NCBI GenBank assembly: GCA_023411215.1
Contig: JAEYOY010000002.1
Location: 1 to 64,000 of the forward strand
Length of the DNA: 64,000 nucleotides
From: Bacillota bacterium
Lineage (GTDB): Bacteria; Bacillota; Clostridia; Lachnospirales; Lachnospiraceae
Reading direction: 5' to 3'
Shown: positions 24,809 to 32,621 of the stretch, in pieces
Numbering within the stretch: the first letter of the stretch is position 1
Layout of the letters: each line of letters opens with the position of its first letter
The notes under the pieces: model-generated
Told to the model about the DNA's origin: nothing
Seen by the model: only the letters and a program-made list of their open reading frames with translations
Databases searched by the model: none
Position numbers and translations under genes: made by a program

Positions 24809-26758
24809 TCATTCAAAATACAATATAAAGTCACTATCCTTTTCAATGGTTTCTCCTTCAAGAGGAAATTGCTCTGTGACAGCTTCTCCCTCACCGATAG
24901 AATAAAGCTCTCCGAAATCATAAATCTTCATCAATTCCTTCACTTCCTTCTTCGTCTTCCCGATAAAATCAGGCATCTGGAAGGAACCAACATTGAACTG
25001 CTTCTTCTCTGACTCGGTATAATTTGCTTCAATACCCAGATATGGTAGGATATTGCCAAACAGGTCTGCTATAACAGGAGCCGCAATCGTACCTCCATAA
25101 TAAATACCGACGGGATCTTCAATCAGTACCATAGCCATTACCTGAGGATTATTCGCAGGAGCGAAGCCGATGAAAGAGGATATATATTTATTACTGCTTC
25201 TCGGAAGTTTTTCCGAGGTAGCAGTCTTTCCACCTACACGAAATCCCGGAAGATAAGCTCGCCTTCCTGTACCGTCAGCTACAACCGCCTCCAGTAACTG
25301 CTTCATCGTCTCGGACGTCTCAGAAGATACCGCTCCACCGACTGTATCATAATCTAATGATCTTATCTGGGTTCCGTCAGCGGATCGTATTTCAACACCG
25401 AGATGCGGTGTTACCAGCGTTCCACCATTGACGATTGCGCTTGCTGCTACCATCAACTGTAAAGGTGTAATCTGAAAGGATTGACCAAAAGACATGGTTG
25501 CCAGCTCCACTGCTTTGATAACATCTTTTTTATGCATGATAGAATTGGCTTCACCGGGTAGATCTATACCGGTTCGATTAAACAAACCAAGCTTTTTAAA
25601 ATACTCATACATCTTATCGACACCAACTCTGGCTCCTATTTCCATGAAAACAGGGTTACAGGAATTCTTTATGCCAGCGACAAAATCCTGACTTCCATGT
25701 CCTCCTGCCTTATGACATCTAATCATACGATCCTCTACCTTCTTATAGCCCGGGCAGAAAAAGGTATCGGTTAATTTCACCACATGTTCCTCCAGTGCTG
25801 CTGTAGCTGTTAGGATCTTGAAGGTCGAGCCAGGTTCATAGGTATCACTGATACAGGCATTTCTCCACATCCCATTCAAGAGCTCATTTAGCTTCTCATT
25901 ATTGAGGTTCTGCCCCTCATATTGACCTGCTATCTCATCGATTAAGGTATACGGATTGTTTAGATTGAACTCAGGTACATTCACCATGGCAAGAATCTCA
26001 CCGTTTTGAGGATTCATAACAATGAGCTTCACATTGGAAGCCTGTTTTGCTTTCATTACCTTGAGGGCTGCCTGCTCGGCATACTGCTGGATATTCATAT
26101 CCAGACTGATATATAGATCATTGCCGGCTTGAGGTTCAATCCGGTCCTCGGCTGCATTCTCTATCTCGACACCATAGGCCGTAGTGAGGGTAAGAATCTC
26201 TCCATCAATACCTCTAAGATACTGATCGTATTTCACCTCAAGACCGATGATACCCTGATTATCGCTTCCGGTAAATCCAATAACTTTCGAGGCTAACGAG
26301 TCGTAGGGATAATACCGTTTATAATCTTCATCCACCATAACACCGTCCAGATCATATTCTCTAATCTTATCTGCAATCTCTTTATCGACATTCGATTTTA
26401 TCTTTTCTCTGGAGGATATTTTATCTACTCGTTTTTTTACCCGTTCTACACTTAAACCAAGTTCTTTTGATAATACCTCTATGACTCGCTCCGGATCGGT
26501 TATCTGAGCGTGAATGACTGAAATTGTACATACTGGTTTGTTGGTAGCTATTTCATTACCCGTAGCATCAAAGATACTTCCTCTCTCCGCCTTTATAGCA
26601 CGTTCACGAAGATGCAGGTCCTTAGCTCTGGCCGCATAATCTTCGGATTTCAATATCATCAAATACCCTAAGCGGAGGAATAATACCAGAGCAACAATTA
26701 TGATAACGCTTACAACGATTAATATATTTCTCTTGTTATATGTCCTGCTTCTAGCCAT
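24809..26758 (-). CDS. spoVD: SpoVD-type class B penicillin-binding protein with one PASTA domain
   Basis: This 649-residue bitopic transpeptidase has a TM helix (about 10-32), a PBP dimer/pedestal domain containing RGSIFDATGNEIATN and GLEVKYDQYL, and a transpeptidase domain (about 235-570). One C-terminal PASTA domain (about 590-649, MPDFIGKTKKEVKELM) follows. The active Ser is in EPGSTFKILTA and the second motif is NSCNPVF. The third motif reads GGKTATSEK instead of the usual K[ST]G-T, a Gly-to-Ala change. Tandem position after a second class B PBP and before mraY is typical for spore-formers, where SpoVD builds spore cortex. Assignment versus plain PBP2 rests on PASTA plus position. Confidence 0.85.
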   Translation of the reverse strand: MARSRTYNKRNILIVVSVIIIVALVLFLRLGYLMILKSEDYAARAKDLHLRERAIKAERGSIFDATGNEIATNKPVCTISVIHAQITDPERVIEVLSKELGLSVERVKKRVDKISSREKIKSNVDKEIADKIREYDLDGVMVDEDYKRYYPYDSLASKVIGFTGSDNQGIIGLEVKYDQYLRGIDGEILTLTTAYGVEIENAAEDRIEPQAGNDLYISLDMNIQQYAEQAALKVMKAKQASNVKLIVMNPQNGEILAMVNVPEFNLNNPYTLIDEIAGQYEGQNLNNEKLNELLNGMWRNACISDTYEPGSTFKILTATAALEEHVVKLTDTFFCPGYKKVEDRMIRCHKAGGHGSQDFVAGIKNSCNPVFMEIGARVGVDKMYEYFKKLGLFNRTGIDLPGEANSIMHKKDVIKAVELATMSFGQSFQITPLQLMVAASAIVNGGTLVTPHLGVEIRSADGTQIRSLDYDTVGGAVSSETSETMKQLLEAVVADGTGRRAYLPGFRVGGKTATSEKLPRSSNKYISSFIGFAPANNPQVMAMVLIEDPVGIYYGGTIAAPVIADLFGNILPYLGIEANYTESEKKQFNVGSFQMPDFIGKTKKEVKELMKIYDFGELYSIGEGEAVTEQFPLEGETIEKDSDFILYFE

Positions 26759-26852
26759 CTAATCATAACCTTACAATCTTCTATTGCTTCATTTTATTAC
26801 AAATAAGTTATGATTATTCGAGATTCTCTATAAACAAGTATGATAACTTGTA

Positions 26853-29066
26853 TTATTCCAATGCATCCGGATTAAAATCATCTTCTCCTGAGGGGACATC
26901 TGTTTGTCCCTCCGGTTGATTCACATTATCACCTTCCGTACCTGGTTCATTCTGTTCACCATTCGTCTGAGAATTCTGGAGATCTTCTTCCTCATCTTCA
27001 TTGGTGTTCGAAGTATCCTCCGGCCTTCTGGAGTCTTCTTCTGTATCACCACCATTAGTCTGAGTATCCTCATTGTTTGGCTGATCTTCAGAATTCACCG
27101 TGTCATCATTATCTTCCGTGCCTTGGTTGCTTTCATTGTTTTCAGCATTACCCGTATTCTCAGTTCCAGGTGTTGTTGCCTGCCCTTGCTCACCGTCATC
27201 CGTTGTCTCACCTTCCGTAGGTAACAGGTAATCAATCTCCCCCTCCGGAAAGATACCAAGCGCCGGAAGGAGCTCCTTCATAATCCTGCTTGCCAGCTTT
27301 GTCGCAATGGAGCTGTCCGCCTGCTTAACTACGTTCTGTGGCTCATCCACCATGACATAGATAACAATCTCAGGATTGATGGCCGGTACTGAGCCCAAGA
27401 AAGAGACCACATAGGTCTTCGCATCACGAGGAAGCTTCTGTGCTGTTCCGGTCTTTCCGCCGATGGCATAGCCTTCCACCTTCGCTCCTCCAGCAGTACC
27501 CGCTTCTACCGTTTGATACATATATTTCTGGATAAATTCAGATGTCTTTTTTGAAACTGTCTGTCGAACTAAAAGCTTGTCAAATTCCTTAACGGTTGCG
27601 CCATTGTCATTTACAATCTTCTTCATAATATGTGGCTGATAATAATTGCCTCCATTCACCAGCGAGGAATAAGCAGCAGCCATCTGTATCATGGTCACAT
27701 TAAAGGATTGTCCGAAGCTGTTGGTCGCAAGCTCTACAGGATTCAAAGCATTAAGTGCCATAGTGATACCTGTACCTTCACCTGGTAGGTCGATTCCCGT
27801 CTTCCTTCCAAGTCCAAAACGATTCTGATAGAGATAAAAAATATCTTTACCTTCCTTCGCTGCTATCTGCATCAGCGCATCATTGCAGGAATACATTAAT
27901 GCTTCCCCCAAAGTGAGGTGTCCATGACCTGTTCTCTTACTGCATCGAATCGGATTGATTCCGGGGAATACCTCGAAGCCATCACAATAAAAGGTATCTT
28001 CTTCCGAAACAATATTCTCTTCCAGAGCTGCAGCTATTGTAATGGGCTTATAGGTAGAACCAGGTTCAAAACTACTGGTGATTATATCGTTTTTCCATAA
28101 GGCATTGAGAGCATCCATCTTCTGTTCTTCACTCATCGCAGCTAGCTCTTCTGCCTCAATTATTCCCTCAAGATTTCTTGGATTGTTCAGATCATATTCC
28201 TGATTGGAAGCCATGGCTATGATTTCCCCGTTGTTGGGATTCATGACTAGAACACCGATATTCTTACTGCCAAATTCCGTATTAAAATCAACGATATGCT
28301 CCTGAATAATACGCTGCGCATTTATGTCAATGGAGCTGATAATATTGTTTCCATTTACCGCCTTCTTCACAATTCGTTCTATATTAAGGTCGGAATCATA
28401 ATAGCCATATTCTCTTCCGTTCGTTCCGTTTAGTTCATCATTATAGTATTCTTCAATACCCCAGAAGCCGGTATTATCAGTAGAGGTAAAGCCAAGTACA
28501 TCAGAGGCCAGGCTTCCGTAAGGATAGCTGCGTACATATTCCTCCTCGAACCATACACCAATAATCGAAGTTTTGTCTTCTTTCTTTTTTGTCTTCTTAA
28601 AATTTTCGATATATGCTTCATAGCTCTGTACTGTATCGTATTTTATGTTCTTTTGCAGTATTACATACTGACTTTCTTTCTTAACCTCATCGGTCAGGAT
28701 TGCTTGGACCGTCTCGGCTTCAATTCCAAAGTTATCCTTTAAAGCAGCCAAGGTAACTGGAATACAATCTTTGTTCTGTAATAATCTCTTGGGGTCAAGA
28801 ATCAATTTATATTGAAGCTCGCTGCGTGCAAGAACAGTTCCGTTTCGATCGGTAATATTTCCTCTTTTGTAGGGTAATACGGAGCTTACATAGGTTTCTC
28901 TGGAGAGTACATGTTTAGCATATTCATCGCCCTTGGTCTGCATAATGAAAATTAAGCGACCCATCAATGCTACTAACAGCAGAGTAATAACACAAAATAC
29001 AAGCAATAATTTTGCTTGCATTCGTGAATTGAATTTTTTAATTGTTTTATCTAATGACTTTTTCAT
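26853..29066 (-). CDS. pbpB: Class B penicillin-binding protein (PBP2B/FtsI-like) with acidic low-complexity tail
   Basis: This 737-residue septal transpeptidase candidate has TM helix 18-38 and a pedestal with RGNITDRNGTVLARSELQY and GIEEYYNDELNG. The transpeptidase domain (about 250-605) contains SFEPGSTYKPITIA (Ser), MYSCNDALMQIA (SxN) and GGKTGTAQKLPR (KTG). After DYLLPTEGE, residues about 617-737 form a Glu/Asp/Asn/Thr/Gly-rich tail with almost no hydrophobic or basic residues, in the position where PASTA domains sit in related PBPs. Codons and frame are intact, so the tail is real and extracellular. It follows ftsL and precedes spoVD, the ftsI position of dcw clusters. Confidence 0.9.
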   Translation of the reverse strand: MKKSLDKTIKKFNSRMQAKLLLVFCVITLLLVALMGRLIFIMQTKGDEYAKHVLSRETYVSSVLPYKRGNITDRNGTVLARSELQYKLILDPKRLLQNKDCIPVTLAALKDNFGIEAETVQAILTDEVKKESQYVILQKNIKYDTVQSYEAYIENFKKTKKKEDKTSIIGVWFEEEYVRSYPYGSLASDVLGFTSTDNTGFWGIEEYYNDELNGTNGREYGYYDSDLNIERIVKKAVNGNNIISSIDINAQRIIQEHIVDFNTEFGSKNIGVLVMNPNNGEIIAMASNQEYDLNNPRNLEGIIEAEELAAMSEEQKMDALNALWKNDIITSSFEPGSTYKPITIAAALEENIVSEEDTFYCDGFEVFPGINPIRCSKRTGHGHLTLGEALMYSCNDALMQIAAKEGKDIFYLYQNRFGLGRKTGIDLPGEGTGITMALNALNPVELATNSFGQSFNVTMIQMAAAYSSLVNGGNYYQPHIMKKIVNDNGATVKEFDKLLVRQTVSKKTSEFIQKYMYQTVEAGTAGGAKVEGYAIGGKTGTAQKLPRDAKTYVVSFLGSVPAINPEIVIYVMVDEPQNVVKQADSSIATKLASRIMKELLPALGIFPEGEIDYLLPTEGETTDDGEQGQATTPGTENTGNAENNESNQGTEDNDDTVNSEDQPNNEDTQTNGGDTEEDSRRPEDTSNTNEDEEEDLQNSQTNGEQNEPGTEGDNVNQPEGQTDVPSGEDDFNPDALE

Positions 29067-29195
29067 AGTATCTTACCTCATTTATTGAGCAGTACAGATT
29101 GTTGCTACCTTGAAGACGCAATTTGGGTATTTGTTCTCATAGTCTTCAAAAAGCGAGTGGAACTCACATACATACTATTGGACAATCATGCTGTT

Positions 29196-29681
29196 TTATT
29201 CCGGAATATCCTCATACTGCCTAACATAATTAGAGGAGCTTCTTTGATAGGTAATAACCTCATTTTTGTTCGGATATACCATTCCGAGCTCTTCAACAGC
29301 TACCTGATAAATATAATCCAGATTAAGTGCAGTGTCAATCGCTTCATATGCAGCATTATTTTCATTTGTTAATACGGTAAGCTCTTTTTCAAGCTTGATG
29401 ATACTCCTATCCATCTGGCTAACCTGGTTTTGGAGCATCAAATAATCCACACAGACATAAACAGTTGCAATAATAGCGACTGTAAGGACGATCAGGGAAG
29501 CAAAATTGATACCGGAGAGCACCTTTGGCTGTATACGTTCCTGCCTTCTTGGTGAGGGTGTAACATATTGTTCTTCCTCTCTCCGAACATCAGGAGCAAC
29601 CCTCAATTTGCGTACCGCGGTTCCATCCACATAGCTTGTCCCTATCTCTTCATATTGATAACGTTTCTTCTTAGCCTCCAT
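29196..29681 (-). CDS. ftsL: FtsL-like cell division protein
   Basis: This 161-residue bitopic protein sits between rsmH and the septal PBP, the invariant ftsL position. It has a long charged cytoplasmic N-terminus (1-55), one TM helix (about 57-79, NFASLIVLTVAIIATVYVCV), then a coiled-coil (LQNQVSQMDRSIIKLEKELT) and a short tail containing LGMVYPNKNEVITY, a feature shared with FtsL/DivIC. Sequence conservation in the family is low, so the call leans on topology and context. It lies 129 bp before the PBP gene. Confidence 0.85.
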   Translation of the reverse strand: MEAKKKRYQYEEIGTSYVDGTAVRKLRVAPDVRREEEQYVTPSPRRQERIQPKVLSGINFASLIVLTVAIIATVYVCVDYLMLQNQVSQMDRSIIKLEKELTVLTNENNAAYEAIDTALNLDYIYQVAVEELGMVYPNKNEVITYQRSSSNYVRQYEDIPE

Positions 29682-29775
29682 GCCAGAAACCCCTCTCTAC
29701 CAGTTGTTCAATCGTTTTCATTGTTATATAATCCTATATCTTAACTATATGCTTGTCCGCTACTTCGTTAAACTT

Positions 29776-29900
29776 GCATGGCAACCCTTTGAAGTATGAA
29801 GCAACTTATGCCTTCGTACTAACCATGCATGTTACCAAGACACCGCAAATTTGGGCGGTAGTACAAATTTGCCGATTGAAAAAACTATGATTTTTCAATC
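29776..29900. repeat. Large palindromic element (family D) between rsmH and ftsL
   Basis: Nested arms TTGCATGG ... CCATGCAT and AGTATGAA ... TTCGTACT make a stem of about 60 nt at 29776-29832. It is followed by CGCAAATTTG ... CAAATTTGCCG and the stem GATTGAAAAA / TTTTTCAATC, which ends at the rsmH stop (29900). A diverged copy occurs at 7330-7440. Confidence 0.6.
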
Positions 29901-30847
29901 TAACCCATCCTGCTTGCAGCTTTTTCAAAAACACGTAGCTTAGCACTTTTCGATCTTTTGTTCTCCTCCATCTCTTCCTCAGATGGAAGAATAGGTTTTC
30001 GAGGAATCGCTTTTCCCTGCGATACCTTCCCACACATACATACCGGAAAACTCGGAGGACATGTGCAAGGATTCTCATTCATCTTAAAACAAGACTTCAC
30101 AATCCGATCCTCTAGGGAATGAAAGGTTATGATACATAGCTTACCTTCCGGTGATAGCAATTCAATCATGTCCTGTAATGTATCTCTCAGTACTTCAAGC
30201 TCCCGGTTAAGTTCAATCCGAATTGCCTGAAACGTCCTCTTCGCCGGATGACCGGTTGTTAGCCTGAGTTTCATCGGAATTGCCGCTTTTATTGCTTCAA
30301 TCAGCTCATAGGTTGTTTCTAACGGCTTGTCCTGTCTCATACGTACAATATGCTTTGCAATATTCTTAGCAAAATTATCTTCTCCGTAATCTCTTATGAT
30401 GCGATAAAGCTCCATCTCACTGTAACCGTTCACAATATCCTTCGCAGTCTTAGTATTTCTGGTGTCCATCCTCATGTCAAGCGGGGCATCCTCTTTATAG
30501 GAGAATCCACGTTCCAGTGTATCCAGCTGATAGGAGGAAACACCAAGATCAAGCAGTATTCCGTCTACCCGATCAATATGCAGCTCATGAAGCACCTGTT
30601 TCATATCACAATAATTGCTTCTTACGATAGTAACCTTATCACCAAATTCAGCCAACCGTTCACTAGCTGCCTTAATTGCCGCCTCATCCTGGTCAATACC
30701 GATAAGCCTTCCTGTGGTTAACCGTTTTGCTATCTCAAAAGAATGACCACCGCCACCCAGAGTACCGTCGACATAGACGCCCTCCGGTTTTATATTCAGG
30801 TTCTCTATTGTTTCCTCCAATAATACTGATTTGTGTTCAAATGCCAT
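29900..30847 (-). CDS. rsmH: 16S rRNA m4C1402 methyltransferase RsmH (MraW)
   Basis: This 315-residue SAM-dependent enzyme methylates C1402 in the ribosomal P site. The start at 30847 (MAFEHKSVLLEETI) is preceded by GGAG at 6 nt; the ATG four codons upstream overlaps the site. Signatures include VYVDGTLGGGGHS (SAM motif), GIDQDEAAI, GILLDLGVSSYQLD, ERGFSYKEDAPLDMRM, KRTFQAIRIELNRELE and ITFHSLEDRIVK. A Cys-rich PCTCPPSFPVCMC loop near residue 268 is normal for the family. It is the second gene of the mraZ cluster, 39 bp after mraZ. Confidence 0.97.
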   Translation of the reverse strand: MAFEHKSVLLEETIENLNIKPEGVYVDGTLGGGGHSFEIAKRLTTGRLIGIDQDEAAIKAASERLAEFGDKVTIVRSNYCDMKQVLHELHIDRVDGILLDLGVSSYQLDTLERGFSYKEDAPLDMRMDTRNTKTAKDIVNGYSEMELYRIIRDYGEDNFAKNIAKHIVRMRQDKPLETTYELIEAIKAAIPMKLRLTTGHPAKRTFQAIRIELNRELEVLRDTLQDMIELLSPEGKLCIITFHSLEDRIVKSCFKMNENPCTCPPSFPVCMCGKVSQGKAIPRKPILPSEEEMEENKRSKSAKLRVFEKAASRMG

Positions 30848-30886
30848 ATTAATCTCCATTCTGGCGATATAGCTTATCTTGGTTCC

Positions 30887-31315
30887 TTAGAAGCTGATAC
30901 CGTACTGTGACATATGTTCTGCGATAGCATCAACATTATCGTAAGTATTATTATTATCCCAACGTTCCTTACTCCATATTTCAATCTTATTTAGTACTCC
31001 GACAAATACGATGTCTTTATCCAATCCGGCACTTTCCCGAAGTTTCATCGGTATTAGTATTCTTCCCTGTTTATCCGCTTCACAATCAGCTGCCATAGCC
31101 AGAAAATAACGTTGCAATTGTCTTGCTTCCTTCGTACCGGGTAACTTACCAAGCTCTTTTGCAAAGGCTTGCCAATCTTCGTTTGGGTAAACGAATAAAC
31201 AGCCGTCAAGACCTAAGGTGATAACAAATTTATCTCCCAGGTCTTCTCGAAACTTCGATGGTATGATTATTCTTCCCTTTGAATCGATCGAATGATCGAA
31301 TTCACCCATGAACAT
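30887..31315 (-). CDS. mraZ: Transcriptional regulator MraZ
   Basis: This 142-residue protein has two AbrB-like MraZ domains: MGEFDHSIDSKGRIIIPSKF (about 3-22) and the second-repeat ADCEADKQGRILIPMKLRE (about 72-90). It forms ring-shaped oligomers and in known bacteria represses or modulates its own dcw operon by binding repeated boxes behind the promoter. An array of five such boxes is present at 31380-31446. It heads the division/cell-wall cluster here. Confidence 0.97.
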   Translation of the reverse strand: MFMGEFDHSIDSKGRIIIPSKFREDLGDKFVITLGLDGCLFVYPNEDWQAFAKELGKLPGTKEARQLQRYFLAMAADCEADKQGRILIPMKLRESAGLDKDIVFVGVLNKIEIWSKERWDNNNTYDNVDAIAEHMSQYGISF

Positions 31316-31379
31316 ATGGCTTCACCTTCTTTTTCCATCGGATATTCAACACTCGGTCACTATCCGACTTCGTTTTAGT

Positions 31380-31446
31380 ACCACTTTAGAATGGCTTGTA
31401 CCACTTTGATGGCTATTTACACCACTTTCCACCACTTTGCTCCACT
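31380..31446 (-). promoter_or_regulatory. MraZ-box operator array
   Basis: On the minus strand four perfect AAAGTGGT boxes (31431-31438, 31421-31428, 31400-31407, 31380-31387) and one partial box (GAGTGGA, 31440-31446) are spaced 10, 10, 21 and 20 bp apart, all on one face of the helix. The box resembles AAAGTG[GT] sites reported for mycoplasma MraZ. They lie just downstream of the predicted mraZ -10. Confidence 0.85.
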
Positions 31447-31455
31447 CATGTGTTT

Positions 31456-31484
31456 ATTTTATATTAAATTAGGGAATATATCAA
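31456..31484 (-). promoter_or_regulatory. Sigma-A type promoter of mraZ
   Basis: On the minus strand TTGATA (31479-31484) and TAAAAT (31456-31461) are 17 bp apart. Transcription would start at about 31447-31450, immediately before the box array, giving a leader of about 130 nt. Confidence 0.7.
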
Positions 31485-31496
31485 GCATGAAATCAA

Positions 31497-31545
31497 AAAA
31501 AAAAGCTCACAAAGCCTTATGAATATTGGCTTTATAAGCTTTTTT
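31497..31545. terminator. Terminator-like stem upstream of mraZ
   Basis: AAAGCT-(C)-ACAAAGCC pairs with GGCTTTATAAGCTTTTTT around an 11-nt loop, with A-rich and T-rich flanks on both sides, so it can work in either direction. It would end lgt transcripts (minus strand) about 115 bp beyond the lgt stop. Confidence 0.75.
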
Positions 31546-31546
31546 C

Positions 31547-31658
31547 GGTATAAAATAACAATATCTTGTATATATTTGAAAAATCGAACAAATTATGTCA
31601 ATATATAGTCAAAAATGGAATATTAGGTAATTAGTCCTTACTCAGTCTTTTTTTGTAC
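31547..31658. other. AT-rich spacer between lgt and its terminator
   Basis: No gene or strong motif is seen in this part of the 343-bp gap between lgt and mraZ. The rest of the gap is the terminator, mraZ promoter, MraZ boxes and mraZ leader. Confidence 0.4.
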
Positions 31659-32609
31659 CTATTTCCGATTTCTCACCTTACTTTTTTTCTTTTTTGCGAT
31701 TAACAAAGCAGTTGATGCCAACACAATAAAAACTGAAAGTATCTGGGAGACTGCAAAAGGAGTACCCCACAGGAAAAGTTGATCTGTTCTGAGTCCCTCC
31801 ATCCAGGTTCGCCCAATTCCATACCCAATCAGATAAAGCAGCATAATCTCACCGTCAAATTTCTTATGCTTCGTATAAATAATTAACAAAATCAACAAAC
31901 AAAGATTCCATAGTGATTCATACAAAAAGGTTGGATGTACTTGAATGTAGGTAGCATCTCCAATTATCACTGTATTATTGCGTATCTCCATGATCCGCGA
32001 TAGCGCTGCTTCCTTCCCTTGATATATCTGCTCCAGTCTCGATAGCGAGGTCGTATTACGGTACACTCCAGAGACGTCATTAATATTTAATTGCATAGCA
32101 AAAAGTCCATCATAATATTTTCCGAAGGCTTCTCTGTTAAAGAAGTTACCCCAACGACCAATAATCTGCCCTGTAACCAAACCAACACAGGCGGTATCTG
32201 CCAGAAGCCAAAAAGGATATTTTTTCACCTTGGCATAGATAACTGCTGCAAGCACCGCTGCTATGATTCCACCATAGATTGCAAGGCCACCTGTCCGCAG
32301 ATTAAATATCGACAGCGGATTATCAGCAAACTCCTCCAATTCAAAGATGACATAATATAATCTGGCTCCGATTACCGCTGTAACAATTGCTATAAGAGCG
32401 AAATCCAGATAAAACTCTACTTTTTGCCCGGTTCGTTTCGCCATCCACTCCGCCACAAACCAACCAAGGAGCATACCGAAGCCTATCACCACACCATAAT
32501 AAGTGATGTGATAACCAAAGATATCAAAACCACTTCCTACATTCTTAAACATAATTCCTAAATTGGGGAAGTTAATATTCGATGATAATAAGGTTTGCAA
32601 ATTCTTCAC
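31659..32609 (-). CDS. lgt: Prolipoprotein diacylglyceryl transferase Lgt
   Basis: This 316-residue polytopic enzyme attaches diacylglycerol to the lipobox Cys of prolipoproteins, here serving the lipoproteins at 134, 48431 and 52214. Conserved blocks include NINFPNLGIMF near the N-terminus, YYGVVIGFGMLLGW, LRTGGLAIYGGIIAA, the family signature GQIIGRWGNFFNREAFG (about residue 150), HPTFLYESLWNL and GRTWMEGLRTDQL. The start is GTG with only a weak Shine-Dalgarno. The alternative ATG at residue 20 would remove the conserved NFPNLGI. It ends 12 bp before ychF. Confidence 0.95.
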   Translation of the reverse strand: MKNLQTLLSSNINFPNLGIMFKNVGSGFDIFGYHITYYGVVIGFGMLLGWFVAEWMAKRTGQKVEFYLDFALIAIVTAVIGARLYYVIFELEEFADNPLSIFNLRTGGLAIYGGIIAAVLAAVIYAKVKKYPFWLLADTACVGLVTGQIIGRWGNFFNREAFGKYYDGLFAMQLNINDVSGVYRNTTSLSRLEQIYQGKEAALSRIMEIRNNTVIIGDATYIQVHPTFLYESLWNLCLLILLIIYTKHKKFDGEIMLLYLIGYGIGRTWMEGLRTDQLFLWGTPFAVSQILSVFIVLASTALLIAKKKKSKVRNRK

Positions 32610-32621
32610 CGCTTTCTGGGT

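Noticed and set aside
26904..27224. 106-codon plus-strand open frame
   Set aside because: It is the antisense shadow of the low-complexity acidic tail of the PBP; the biased composition explains the open frame.
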